A stretch of 64,000 bases of DNA from Anthopleura xanthogrammica (Eukaryota; Cnidaria; Anthozoa; Actiniaria; Actiniidae): positions 3,592,501 to 3,656,500 of the forward strand of contig OZ025215.1 in NCBI GenBank assembly GCA_964019055.1, read 5' to 3'. The position numbers and the translations under genes are program-made. The notes under the pieces were generated by a model. That model saw nothing but the letters and a program-made list of their open reading frames with translations, had not been told where the DNA came from and searched no databases. Shown here in pieces: positions 10,080-21,379 of the stretch. Position 1 is the first letter of the stretch. Each line of letters opens with the position of its first letter.

Positions 10080-10840
10080 ATACATCTATTTCAAAAATTG
10101 GTTGGTTAAGGTTTTGTTGCTTGTTGCTTGTTGCTTGTTGCTTGTTGCTTGTTGCTTGTTGCTTGTTGCTTGTTGCTTGTTGCTTGTTGCTTGTTGCTTG
10201 TTGCTTGTTGCTTGTTGCTTGTTGCTTGTTGCTTGTTGCTTGTTGCTTGTTGCTTGTTGCTTGTTGCTTGTTGCTTGTTGCTTGTTGCTTGTTGCTTGTT
10301 GCTTGTTGCTTGTTGCTTGTTGCTTGTTGCTTGTTGCTTGTTGCTTGTTGCTTGTTGCTTGTTGCTTGTTGCTTGTTGCTTGTTGCTTGTTGCTTGTTGC
10401 TTGTTGCTTGTTGCTTGTTGCTTGTTGCTTGTTGCTTGTTGCTTGTTGCTTGTTGCTTGTTGCTTGTTGCTTGTTGCTTGTTGCTTGTTGCTTGTTGCTT
10501 GTTGCTTGTTGCTTGTTGCTTGTTGCTTGTTGCTTGTTGCTTGTTGCTTGTTGCTTGTTGCTTGTTGCTTGTTGCTTGTTGCTTGTTGCTTGTTGCTTGT
10601 TGCTTGTTGCTTGTTGCTTGTTGCTTGTTGCTTGTTGCTTGTTGCTTGTAATGTATGTTTTATGAACGAATAAAGATTTACTTTACTTTACTTTAGTAAA
10701 TAAGAAGAAAATATGCCGCAAAAACGTGCAGAAAAAGTTTGGGAAAATCCCATATTGTTGTGAAATTTCCCTGCATTTCGGGCTTGGTATGCAACATGCA
10801 ACAAAACTCTCACCAATCTTTTTTGAAATAGCTGTATATT
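10080..10840. mobile_element. Family X element containing heptamer array
   Basis: The left end reads ATACATCTATTTCAAAAATT and the right end, inverted, ATATACAGCTATTTCAAAAA, matching the 6547-6844 element. The interior is mostly the (TTGCTTG)n array, followed by a retroposon-like tail (CGAATAAAGATTTACTTTAC with a short TTTAC run) at about 10660-10695. It has no transposase. Confidence 0.6.
10116..10650 (+). repeat. (TTGCTTG)n heptamer microsatellite, ~76 units
   Basis: A virtually perfect 7-base tandem array of about 535 bases. Because 7 is not divisible by 3, every frame is open and reads as a repeating Leu-Leu-Val-Ala-Cys-Cys-Leu peptide; this is not a gene. Two units of the same motif recur at 20961-20978 next to a family X right end. 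Confidence 0.95.
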
Positions 10841-11266
10841 AAGTTTATGTTTCAAGGATATAGATTAAGGTTTTCTTAAAAAGTTTTTTTGTAATAACTT
10901 TCTTAGCTAATTTTAAAAGTGTTATTTTGGGCATAAAGTTTAAATAAGAAGACAGTAGCCGAAATATTCATTAGTACGAAATAAAATTGTTTAACCTTCT
11001 CGTTCTAGCCTTCTTAGGTAATTTTAAAATTCATTTTATTTGTCATTCTTTAAGACGCATTAACCTAGGTCAGGTCTCAAAAACGAAAAAAAAAAAAAAA
11101 AAACGAAAAAAAAAAAAAAAAAAACGAAAAAAATTAATTTAAAAAGATAACTCTAGAAGAGCTATGAATAGAGCTCTAAGATTATTATTAGGAAAATAAT
11201 TTAATTCAAATTCATTTAAAATAATTTAAGCTATAAGTTTGTTTGAGGAAAGTCGGATTTTTACAA
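10841..11266. other. Intergenic, AT-rich, poly-A runs
   Basis: Contains three adenine runs separated by ACG (about 11085-11130). No gene is seen. Confidence 0.4.
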
Positions 11267-11484
11267 GCCCGTTTAGAATACACTGGCGATTTTTCTGCGA
11301 TTTCTGCGGCGATTTTTGAAAATATAATAAATTTTGTCTAATGCTTCGAAAGAGACATTTGCCAAGGTAATCTTGGTGTTCTGAATAAAAATTTACGAGT
11401 TAATCATTTACCGTTTTTGATGACCAAAATCGTCACAAAAATCGCACCTAAAATCTCCACCAAAATCGCCCGTGTGAACAGGCA
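11267..11484. mobile_element. MITE, GCCCGTTTACAC / GCGATTTTT family, copy 2
   Basis: Second copy of the element at 8144-8344. It starts GCCCGTTTAGAATACACTGG, keeps the GGTAATCTTGGTGTTCTGAA block, and ends with AAATCGCCCGTGTGAACAGG. It is diverged from copy 1 by scattered substitutions and a ~20-base interior difference. Confidence 0.7.
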
Positions 11485-13615
11485 TTCATATAGAGATTTA
11501 AAGGAAATGAGTGTAATTAGCAACCCAAGATTATAGTTAATTGAAAATTCGATTAAGTTTGAGATTTAGACTTAAGAATGAGTTTAATTATAAGCTCTTG
11601 GTTTAAGATTTAGTTCATTTTAGGAGATAAAGTTGTTAAGATGTAAGACCAGTGGCCTATAGTTTACGCTTCGTCGGCGCTTTATAGTGCCTTGACCGCT
11701 TATCGGAGCATTAACTTATACGTGTATACTGCCATAGTAATTATTATAATTAACATTATGTTTTCCAATTTCCTATATTAGCCCTTTGGCGCTTTAAAAC
11801 TTTATATAGAATAACAAAGTCATTATTACTGAGCTAACAATAAAAAATATACGAACTGAAAAAAAATTAAAATATAAAAAGTTTTTTAAAGGTAATCATC
11901 AAAGACTAAACAACTGAATCAGTTAAGCTTTCCTGGAAAGATAATGTACGTATTTTTCTGTTGAAAGTGTTATCTTGAAAGTGTCAATGGCAGTGGATTT
12001 TATCACCACTATATATCGTGTTAAAAAAAAAGTATGCCAAATATGAAATCATACATTTCGAAATCTTCTTCACTTCAACTTCAGGTAATTAAAGAAAGTA
12101 TACCGCGTAAAAAATTCGCATTTCAAGATTTAACCCAAGGGCCTCTTAAATAAAAGAAATAGTGTAAATAAAGTAGTAGCCAATTCCGGTGAAAAAAATA
12201 CTCGACTTCAGAAGCTTTTTCATATAGAAATCGGCAAAGTTACCTACGGTTTTCGTCGCAGGTTTGTTAGTATGAAGAATCTGGGTTTTTACGCTGAGAA
12301 GTGGCTGTTGTATTCGGAATTTTTGTTACTGCAATGAGGAGAAACTATAACCTCCCCAAGCAAGATATTATAATTTTTCAAAAATAATATTTTGAGAGGT
12401 TATAGTGTTTAAACAAAAAGAAATTTTGTTTTATATATTAATTTTCTTATTTTTTCCGACTTTGACAAGCAGTCAAGTCACAGCACCTGTTTTCATTTAC
12501 ATAAAGATTGAAAATATTTTTCACTCTTTATACATGAAAGACATCAGATAACCATATTAAAAAATATTTTTAATTTTCTTTTTTTGAAAGTTGACAAACT
12601 TTACGGATACGTAAATGATTCTTATATACACGAATCAGTCAAAATATGAAATATCGTTTAAACAGCTTCAACAAAAACCGAAATCATCCTAACCTGATTT
12701 TTATGAAGGAGACCAAATACGCCAAATGTATTTGACCAATAATGTACATACAAGCGCATCGGCAAAAGGGAGTTTGCGAATGTCAAACGAGTTATTGAAT
12801 AATCGAAGGATGAGCGATATTTTCGAATTCAGTTTTCAAAAGTAAGAGGATTCTTTTCTTATCTTAATCGTAATTTACTCGGTTGTTTAAGTTTACAATT
12901 TAATTCGGTAAAAATTGGAAGCAAACAAGTTGGATAGGTATAAAGTCTCGCGCACGTTTTTCAACTTCTCCTCTTTACACATTGTATATATCTTTGTTAA
13001 GAAGCCCTAAAACGGAGTAAAAATTGAGAGACAGAGAGGGAGAGAGATTGTAGGTCTCTAGTAAAAGTAGTCAGTTTGTTTCCTCCAAAAAGGGACTTAC
13101 CCTGAAAGTATAGTAAGATTCTTTGTCTTGATCTTAATTTTTACCAACTAGTTTTCGCCACCGACGAATCTTGCTCTTGCCAGAAGTTCGCGCTTGGAAT
13201 AATAAATGTTTATGAAAACTAATTGCTTATCAAGGGGATGTCTAATTGTTTTTCTCAGGTAGTTCGTTACCATGACAACCGTAGCAGCAAATTTGCTCAA
13301 ATTACCTATAATTTGAATGATCATTTGAAGTAAAAAGACAGTGGTTCTTGTTTGTAAGTGGAACTCCTTTTTAGCAAAGAAAAAAGGACATTTCTTCTAT
13401 AGTTATTGGGTTATATTTCCATATACAATATGCTAAGTTACCAGTAATGTTTTGTGATTATTCAACAGCTGTAGCGTAGAGAGATTGAAATGAAATAAAA
13501 TGAACTTTTCAAAACATAATGATTATACATCAGGGCTTATCAGTGACTAATGCATAAAATACGTAAAAAATAATTCAAGAATATAATAATATAAAAAAAT
13601 TAGAAGTACATTGGT
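11485..13615. other. Intergenic, AT-rich, no gene seen
   Basis: About 2.1 kb without a supportable coding region. A local hairpin at about 12345-12410 (ACTATAACCTCCC... / ...AGAGGTTATAGT) is probably a decayed MITE. Confidence 0.4.
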
Positions 13616-13723
13616 GTCATACGGTGTAAATAAGTTATAGGAAATGAAATTAATCTTATCAAACAACAATTGCTGAAAAGCTTCATTTCATTTCATTTAT
13701 ACTATTCGCACCGTATGTCACTC
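13616..13723. mobile_element. Short palindromic MITE
   Basis: The left arm GTGTCATACGGTGTAAATAA and the right arm TTTATACTATTCGCACCGTA with ATGTCAC form an inverted pair of about 33 bases per arm. A similar short segment lies between tRNA-like copies B and C. Confidence 0.6.
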
Positions 13724-14026
13724 TTCATCTCAAACATATATATTTATCATTCAAATTATTTTTTCCGTCATTTTGATTGGCTTTGAGAACTGCAAATAAC
13801 TGCGCCTACAAATAACGGTCTGCTAATGTGCATTACGGTGCAAAGCCATTTTGCTGCAAATAAAGGTTTGCTCATGTGCAGTAACGTTTTATTTGACAAA
13901 GGCTCGCTTCTCTGAAAAATTGAACTGACTTCTTTGTTATTGTTTGACTCGTGCGCACTGCCCCTCAAAGATTAGAAAAAAAAAATTTGAATGATAAAAC
14001 AATTATTGAACTCGGTTATCGTTAAA

Positions 14027-14099
14027 TATCGAGATTTGTTAGTGTCTTCTTCGGCATCGGCAAATAATTGCTTGCTCGCCACTAACAAATCACGATATT
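14027..14099. repeat. Short inverted repeat
   Basis: AATATCGAGATTTGTTAGTG on the left is inverted as CACTAACAAATCACGATATT on the right, around a ~35-base loop with a smaller internal hairpin. It lies directly beside the 14170-14295 palindrome. Confidence 0.55.
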
Positions 14100-14169
14100 T
14101 TGCTCAACCTCGTCCAATAATTGCTTAATATTTAAGGAAAATAAAACGACGCACGTTTCTATATATATC

Positions 14170-14295
14170 CTGTGATATAAATACTCTGGGAGCTGTAGAG
14201 CAAGAGAGAAGTCAAAGAAACACTCGGCTACGCTTCGTGTTTCTCTACGACTTCTCTTCTCTTGTTCTACAGCTCCTATAGTGAATATATCACAG
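14170..14295. mobile_element. Near-perfect palindrome, ~126 bp (MITE)
   Basis: The arms run from CTGTGATATA inward through GGAGCTGTAGAGCAAGAGAG to AAACAC, and are mirrored by GTGTTTCTCTACGACTTCTC and CTTGTTCTACAGCTCC to TATATCACAG. The loop is only a few bases, so the whole element can snap back as one hairpin. Confidence 0.65.
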
Positions 14296-14644
14296 TATAT
14301 AGACACAAGCGGACGTTTTATATCGCTTTTATAAAAAAAAAAATTGAACTATTTTACGACAATAAGTTGATAAAATTAAAATTCTCCCAACTCGGTATTA
14401 AAAACAAGGCTTGTACGCATGACAAAAGTTTTATTGACAACAATCAAATTCCTTAGCAAAGAAATGGATTTCAACGAGCTCGAGTTAATAACATTGAAAA
14501 ATCTTTCAAAATTATGGCGAGAAATGTTTTGCACGAAAAACCGTTTTGTGAACGTCATCGTCCGCCGTCTCCACGCTTCCCGGACTTGACGTTGGACATG
14601 ACTTCTCGGACTTGACGTCGCGGTCCTCTTCCTCCCGTCCTGGT

Positions 14645-15294
14645 GCTTAAGGTGACTGACTACTTTAGCAAGGAATAATTACAAAATGTTCTTAGAAAGA
14701 TATTTTACACAGAATTTAACGCTGATTCCAAAAATGAAAAGAAAAATGGGGTGTCCCGAGCTCGTTTTCGAGATAATAAATTTTGAACTATATGACAAGA
14801 TTTCGAAAGAAAAATGGCGGAAATCAAGCTTTGCACACACAAATTCACAACTCAAAAATTAAAGAATTTCTGGAAGCAATTTTCTCAGGTCATCTACTTT
14901 AAACATTATTTTTGAAGACTAACTAAAAAAAATTGAAGAAAGTTTTAAAAATAAGCTAAAACTTCAGCTTCTTGTTAGCTCAATCAACCGAAAAGCGTAC
15001 TCAAACTACAACAACAAAAACACATGAAACGCTTTTTTTATAAGTTCTAAAAATTACGTTTTTCTCAAACTTTCTCAAAAGATTGATTTTTACCTGTTGT
15101 ATTAGGAAATTCAAAGAAAAATATAGAGTCCCTTGCAAAATTCGGGGTTTTTGCCCTGTTGAAGTTCAAAACGTGTATGGTTCCTCAATAAAATTTTGTT
15201 AAAAAGGTTGTTATGCGGTTTTCAGCAATTTTCGTGCGCGCGCACATCGTAGGCTCAAATTGAACGTTCAAAAGTAGTCAGTAACCTTAAGGTC
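14645..15294. mobile_element. Non-autonomous DNA transposon, ~650 bp
   Basis: The left end CTTAAGGTGACTGACTACTT is inverted at the right end (AAGTAGTCAGTAACCTTAAG). The interior is AT-rich with no transposase frame. It lies about 290 bp from the broken GPCR. Confidence 0.6.
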
Positions 15295-15581
15295 CATAAT
15301 AAAGATTTACAGCGGCAAATGCCTTATTTGAATGTAAACATTGTACGGTCCCTACAGTGCTACTGAATGACATAAAGATTAGCATCAGGATATATGTAAT
15401 ATTGTTATATACAAAGTGTCAAAGTCCATTTTTCTCGTACTCTGATTGGGCGAAAGGGTATCACGTCAACGTGAACAAGTTTCGATGTTTCCCCGGCAAC
15501 GGCTCTCAGCGGTCAATAATATGTTATTTGCCGGGAAATAACAAAACCAGAAGTGTTTCAGAGGAAATTGTAAGAGTTTTT

Positions 15582-16070
15582 CTAAGTTTTTAATGTCAAA
15601 TAATTAAAAAATCGAATAATTAAAATCTGTCTTCGAGTTGGGTAAACGACAGCGATAAATTTAAACCTTTGGAAAGCAATGAGGACAAGATTGATAGACG
15701 ATACGTATGGTGATATAGCAGAGAGGAAATGAATCAGTTTACACAGTGCCTCACCAAGATGACCCTTCACTAACCACTCGTTGGGCAGTACTTCCTCTTG
15801 TGAAATCATCCATGGCAGTGCTATCAAGGGAACGAGCATGTCTGATACAGCCATATTGACAATCAAGTAGGTCATATTTGTCCTCAAGTTTTGATTGCAA
15901 TACACGACAGCGATGACGAGTACGTTACCAAGTAGAGACCAGACAAGTAGAATAGAGTACAAGGTTATTTTAATATGAGCTGCCAGTGTCCAGCGCAGTG
16001 TTTCATTAGTGTGAGATGAATTGTTCAGGTTCATTGTAAAAGCGTTCGACGGTGTCTGGGAAATAATCAT
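15582..16070 (-). pseudogene. Truncated class A GPCR (segments 1-3 only)
   Basis: A 162-codon frame with an N-glycosylation-rich N-terminus (Asn16, Asn17, Asn22). It has a first membrane segment with GN at 48-49, a second with NMAVSD (72-77), and a third starting at the conserved Cys110 and ending in QRF (134-136), a variant of DRY with the expected 25-residue spacing. The frame then continues YPTRRQ, diverges, and stops. Segments 4-7 are not found downstream. I see no splice donor at the break, so this looks like a 3'-truncated gene copy; an intron leading to a distant exon is the alternative. It resembles peptide-receptor-like cnidarian GPCRs. Confidence 0.7.
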
Positions 16071-16193
16071 AAATTATAAACCTGACCACAAAAAGCAAAA
16101 ATACATCGTTTCCGACACTTTCTTCTCTGAAAAATCTTTCAATTTACATTATACGTATTGTAAAGAAAGGTCTGAACCCAGGTGAATGGGATA

Positions 16194-16415
16194 TTATCGA
16201 AGTAACAATATTTGTCGAAGAAACAATATTTGTATTATGCATGATCATCCGGGTGGATGTAGTCCTGACGTTTCGACAACCTGAGCGGAAGTCATTTTCA
16301 GAGTCAAGTTGAAGATGACTTCCGCTCAGGTTGTCGAAACGTCAGTCACATCAAACAGTCCTTCTCAGGACTACATCCACCCGGATGATCATAATACAAA
16401 TATTGTTACTTCGAT
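16194..16415. mobile_element. MITE, ~220 bp, long inverted ends
   Basis: The outer TATCGAAGTAACAATATTTG is inverted at the right end. The arms also share GATCATCCGGGTGGATGTAG and a central palindrome around GACTTCCGCTCAGGTTGTCG. The arms are high identity, indicating a relatively young insertion. No coding sequence is present. Confidence 0.75.
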
Positions 16416-17069
16416 AAATAACATTATACGGACGAAGAAAAAAAGAGGAAAGGAAACATTGTTATTATTAAATCATTGATTATAACTAATAAAAGTAATA
16501 CCTTCAAGTTATCGATACCTTTTTGGGGGGGAGGGGAGGGTGGTAGCGCATGTTTTAGCGTTTACCGCCTACTCGTTTCTATCCAATCATAGTCGGCGAA
16601 AGCTAACCAATCATGGCTCAGCTTAGGTGAAACATATTTCATAGAGTAATCGATTGTTATTATGATAATCCTGCTTCTAATAACTAAACTCCAAATAGCG
16701 TTTAAATCTAGATTGTAAATTAAACACAATCCAGTGTACATGTTTGTCAGATATTATTCCATAGAGATTTTCTAGCTACTCCGCCAGAGAGCATAAATAT
16801 AACCCAATGGATTGAGCTTCGACGATACTTTTGAGTGCCTTTACATTCAGTACAAATCCAAAGCCTCAACAATATCGTGCGACAAGGGTTTGAAAGATCA
16901 AACTTTTCCCGTAGCCAGTCGGTAACATAGCCACCACATCTTTACCAATAAATAACTGACGTATCAATTGATAATGTTCTTTCTTTAGATTGAAATTGTC
17001 GCCTTTAAAATCTTTTAAACTAGATACTACAACTGTTAAACTCTCTCAAAACCTTCGTCGGGAATTATT
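16416..17069. other. Intergenic, no gene seen
   Basis: AT-rich sequence with a short G-run. No coding frame or clear repeat is supported. Confidence 0.35.
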
Positions 17070-17074
17070 ACTGC

Positions 17075-17504
17075 CAGGGGCGGATCCAGGGGGGGGGGGG
17101 GTGGATTGGGTGGCTAGCCACCCCCCTCTTTGCAGGGTTTAAAACAGGAAAAATAAAATAATTATTGTCCCATTGTATAAAAATAATTAAAGAGTTAACA
17201 TGAATAATTTAATAATTTTAAATAATAAGTTTTATTTCGATCGGAATCAATACTTAGTCTCGCAAATCTCAGTTGTCATGAGAGCCTGTAGTACATGGTA
17301 GCAGCGTTCATCCGAACAAAACCCTTCATGGTCGTAATATACTAGAGGTGTCCGAGATATCGAGTTATTTTTACAAATAATAAATGTATAATATGAATTT
17401 TGCATTGCCTGGACCTAAAGAGTTGTCCGCAACCCTAGACCTATCCTTTTAATATTTTCTTAGAGTTAGCCACCCCCCTTTGTAAAATCCGGGATCCGCC
17501 CCTG
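17075..17504. mobile_element. hAT-like MITE with CAGGGGCGGATCC ends
   Basis: It begins CAGGGGCGGATCCAGG with a G-run and ends with the inverse GGGATCCGCCCCTG. The sub-terminal GCTAGCCACCCCCC / TTAGCCACCCCCC runs are direct-type repeats rather than part of the inverted ends. It is flanked by ACTGC on both sides (17070-17074 and 17505-17509), a likely target-site duplication. CAG...CTG-type ends are typical of hAT elements, but hAT target duplications are usually 8 bp, so the superfamily is tentative. Related ends appear at 34895, 41520, 48645-48812 and 55201. Confidence 0.7.
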
Positions 17505-17926
17505 ACTGCATGCTGTTATATTTCATTCTATTGAAAATTCATGTTTGTAAATAGCCAACTGGTTTGCCTCCTTGCCAGTTGGATCCAGTTGGGTTTCATA
17601 AAAAACAACAACTTTACGTCGTAATTATTATTAGTTTATTTGTATTAGTAAGTATGAGAGGACCGAGTTGGAAAAAAGCTCTGCTTTACTCGATATATCC
17701 TCTATAAATATGGATTCTTCTTTTTTCTTCTTTTTTTTAAATGACCTGTGATGATTGAGGTCAGATACCTCTCAACTAATAGAACGAACGAGTTAAAACC
17801 CAGAATGAACGAGTAAAAACGCTTAAAAAATAGCGTCATTGCAGGCGTTCCCTCCCTTTCCCTCCTCCCCATCCCCCCCCCCCCCCCCACACACACACAA
17901 AAAGCTCCGCTACGCAGGCTATCGAT

Positions 17927-17957
17927 ACCCTGAAACAGCCTCTGGTTAGGCTGATCA
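17927..17957 (-). repeat. Single degenerate unit of the 57-bp minisatellite family
   Basis: ACCCTGAAACAGCCTCTGG followed by GGCTGATCA matches, in reverse, the core of the 57-bp unit amplified at 25566-26586. The match suggests that the array derives from a dispersed element. Only about 30 bases match. Confidence 0.45.
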
Positions 17958-18007
17958 ACACACACAGATCGAGGGAGAAAAATCATCGAATCAAGGCGGA
18001 GACCAAA

Positions 18008-18080
18008 CAAACAAACTCTACTCACATGTGATGGTGAAGGGCGAATGCACTATATCACTACGCCACCCTTGATCCTCGGA
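18008..18080 (-). mobile_element. Possible tRNA-derived SINE head
   Basis: The reverse strand reads GGGTGGCGTAGTGATATAGT, which resembles a Pol III A box, followed by GCATTCGCCCTTCACCATCA. A B box is not convincing, so this is a weak call. Confidence 0.3.
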
Positions 18081-18139
18081 GATCGTACTCTTTTAAAAGG
18101 AAAACTTTTTTGTTCAAGATAGGTTACCTTGTTGTTCCA

Positions 18140-18850
18140 GTAAGTTTGTGCTCCGTCGTCCACGACTTGTAGGTAAATGATCAACGTTAAGGTTTCAGTA
18201 ACTTCTAGGTGCTCTCCCACACCTGATGATCTTGATGACCAATAGTACTATGATATTATTAGTGCAGTAGGTTTGTGCTTCTACACAACTTGTACAATGA
18301 TCAACGTTAAGGTTTCAGAAGGTAATTTCTAGCTGCTCTTCCACACCTGATGATCTTGATGACCAATAGTACGATGATATTATTAGTGCAGTAGGTTTGT
18401 GCTTTTACACACTCTTGTACAATGATCAACGTTAAGGTTTCAGAAGGTAATTTCTAGCTGCTCTTCCACACCTGATGATCTTGATGACCAATAGTACTAT
18501 GATATTATTAGTGCAGTAGGTTTGTGCTTCTACACAACTTGTACAATGATCAACGTTAAGGGTTCAGAAGGTAATTTCTAGCTGCTCTTCCACACCTGAT
18601 AATCTTGATGACCAATAGTACGATGATATTATTAGTGCAGTACGTTTGTGCTTTTACACACTCTTGTACAATGATCAACGTTAAGGTTTCAGAAGGTAAT
18701 TTCTAGCAGCTCTTCCACACCTGATAATCTTGATGACCAATAGTACGATGATATTATTAGTGCAGTACGTTTGTCGTTTGTGCCGGTCAACGTTAACTTC
18801 TCACAAGGTAATGTCTAGCTGCTCTCCCGAACCTTGTGATGTACTTGCTT
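18140..18850 (+). repeat. Tandem satellite, ~122-bp unit, about 5.5 copies
   Basis: Each unit contains ATGATCAACGTTAAGGTTTC, then AGCTGCTCTTCCACACCTGA, then GACCAATAGTACTATGATAT. Starts of the GATCAACGTTAAG block fall near 18179, 18299, 18424, 18547 and 18672, with a diverged unit near 18787. Two sub-types alternate: CTTCTACACAACTTG versus CTTTTACACACTCTTG. Confidence 0.85.
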
Positions 18851-20310
18851 GAACATTAACTGTTTTTGCATGGTTACTTCCAGTTACTTAAAGTAAGTAG
18901 TTAAGTAAAGTCATCATATGGTTGTTACATGATAGGTCGTTTTATAAACCATAATAAATTCAAAGACCCTATTGAGACTTATTTGAATGAAATTTAAAAA
19001 GCTCTTTGAAGAACGTGAGTTCGTTATGTTTGAGACTAAGTAAAACTATCAATATGGGGGCACTAAAGAATCCGAGAAATTTTCAGACTCTATGGTGCCT
19101 ATTTGGTGGAAATTAACGATCCAAATTTAAGGATCTTTGAAATATAGCCATTTAAAAACTAAATTTCATCATATGTTTGGGAAATTTGAAACCATGAATA
19201 TGGGCTCACTTTATAAACCCACTATTTGAATATAGACTCTATTGAAACGTATGTGAATGAACATTGTTTTATTGGAAGAGGATTTTCACAGCTGCATTCC
19301 ATCTTGATGTCAAAACGGAGGATTTCAGTTGAGCAGGAAGCTGCAACAAGAATTTTATAACAAAGATTTTCGATTTCTTGTAGTATATGAAAAAATACAA
19401 TTTCGAGACTGTGGAAAAAGCTAAGGGTCCAAGAAAAAAAGGAAAAAAAAGGGAAAAAACAGAAACAGAAACAGAAAAAGAAAAAGAGAACATACATCAG
19501 AACTGAAAAAGGGAAAAAGAAAGCGAGCCCTTAATTTAAACATATTTTAAAAGTGAGTTACAAAATGTCAGAAGAGATCAAATATTTAAGAATCATGTTT
19601 TCGTTTTTTAAAATAAAAGTTACAATTTTAAAGCGTTATTTTGTCCTTTTGATCATGATAGGCATTATTGATAAATGTAAAAGAGATAAAAAAGACAGAG
19701 AAGACAGAGAGTTAGTAACTTAATTGCATGGAATAGGTAGCCGCGAAACTCAGAAAGATCTTCTTTTATTCATGAATCGTTATTAGTATTCAAGATGTGC
19801 TGGTTGTCACGGAGTGACTTGCGCCCTACGCTACCCAATGGGGAAAGTGCGAACGGGACTCTCAGTCCCATGCTAGGCGCTTCCCTTTGAAACAACAATG
19901 AAAAGGTATAGGAAATATAGAATAACATCTGAAACTGATAGTACAAATCTAAATAACACTAAAACTAAACTGGAAGAATTCTAAATTAATCTCCGACTGA
20001 AATAATTAGAACTTTGGACAACAAATCTTGTCGTGAAGAAAAAGTAAGAAAAATCTTTACTAGATAAAACTGGTTTTCGTTTTGGACCCGGAAGTTGTTT
20101 TTCCATACGAATGACGTAACACTTAACCCTTTTAGCTCATGACAAATTAAAGTTGCAATACACACACGTCATATTATATACTTTCTTTTAATATAAAAGT
20201 CTATGCAAGGGCACTAGCACAAAGCCCGGTTGTGTAAATTTGTAATAAATTGTACGTTATTGTACTTATGTTTTTCTTAACTTGGAAAGAAGCGTCAACA
20301 GTCTTTTTGA
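18850..20310. other. Intergenic, no gene seen
   Basis: About 1.5 kb of AT-rich sequence with an A/G-rich stretch (about 19430-19495) whose frames are low complexity. Nothing else is recognised. Confidence 0.4.
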
Positions 20311-20470
20311 CCAACCTCTGGGCTGACCTAAGTCACGAAATGTCTAGCTCAGCTGAGATCAAACCCTGAAACAAACTCTGGGCCGATGTATGCCAGGGCA
20401 AGGCTAACTCACGGATCGAACCCTGAAACAACCTCTGGGCTGATCAGGACATGGCTAACTCCGAGATCGA
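20311..20470 (-). repeat. Three degenerate units of the 57-bp minisatellite family, reversed
   Basis: In reverse orientation, the blocks AACCCTGAAACAACCTCTGG, GGCTGATCAGG and GGCTAACTC repeat about every 55-60 bases. They correspond to TTGTTTCAGGGTT, CTGATC and GAGTTAGCC in the 57-bp array at 25566-26586. Divergence is much higher than within that array. Confidence 0.6.
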
Positions 20471-20988
20471 ATTTGAAGTTCTCACTTGTAGCCCAATAAC
20501 CTATATAATTTAAATACTAAGAAATTATTGGGTCATTTCCTATAGAGTCAATGAAAAATGGCGACGATCAATTTATTTTTTTAAATAAAAATGTATTCTT
20601 TTTGACAGCTTTCGTTGATTGCGTTTAATTTGTTCGCGCGTTTTTACCGCGAAGAGGGTTAACAGGGCCGCGATTGGGGGGTAGGATCCCAAAATCCCGA
20701 GAATCTTACGTTTCAGTTTCCCGAACCACGAGGGAAAATAACCTAAATCCCGAAAAAATGTCTATGTGGGCGTCTGCGCATACTCAATGCTAAATATCAT
20801 CCCACATGAATCGAACATCGAAATACAAATTCCTAATATAAATACGTTCTACTGCGATATAGCTTCGAGTGGCTTTCGTTTCGTATTTAATCCAAAAGCA
20901 AATTTCGACGTAAAATGATTAAGTTTTCAGCTAATTAAAGCATTGTTTGCAGGTGGTCTTGGCTTGTTGCTTGTTGCTTTCGGCTGCG

Positions 20989-21015
20989 ACAACTTTTATT
21001 GAAATAGTTGTATAT
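20989..21015. mobile_element. Solo right end of a family X element
   Basis: GACAACTTTTATTGAAATAG followed by TTGTATATG matches the right end of the elements at 6547-6844 and 10080-10840. As in those, a heptamer (GCTTGTT, two units at 20961-20978) lies directly inside it. No left end was found. Confidence 0.45.
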
Positions 21016-21379
21016 GATAGTAATATTTAAACATATTAGCGCTTGACACATTTGCACATTCAGACGAATTGGAAAACATTGCACCAGGACGAAAAGGTCA
21101 ATTTTTTTAACTGCAATGAGAGTTGCCAAGTTCCAAGATACGCTTCGCTTCTCACGCACAAAGGTTTCAGTGTGAGGCTCCGTGCTAAATGCGCAGTACG
21201 GAGCCTCGTACAGAAACCTTGTACGTGACAAGCGATTGGCATGTCTCGTAAGTAGGCTGTTGCCCAAGCGGCTCGAACCACACTTTTTTGCTTCGAGACT
21301 TCTCTGCCTCCTTGAATCATTCCATACCGTCGCCGGGCAGTTCACTTGATTTTAACTCCAGTCCATGTTGGAGAACTCA

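Noticed and set aside
10033..10673. Open frames of 176-210 codons with Leu-Leu-Val-Ala-Cys-Cys-Leu repeats
   Set aside because: They are produced by the (TTGCTTG)n array, which is open in all three frames; no protein-like flank exists.
19222..19497. Phe/Ser-rich minus-strand frames of 74 and 91 codons
   Set aside because: They come from an A/G-rich low-complexity tract read in reverse.
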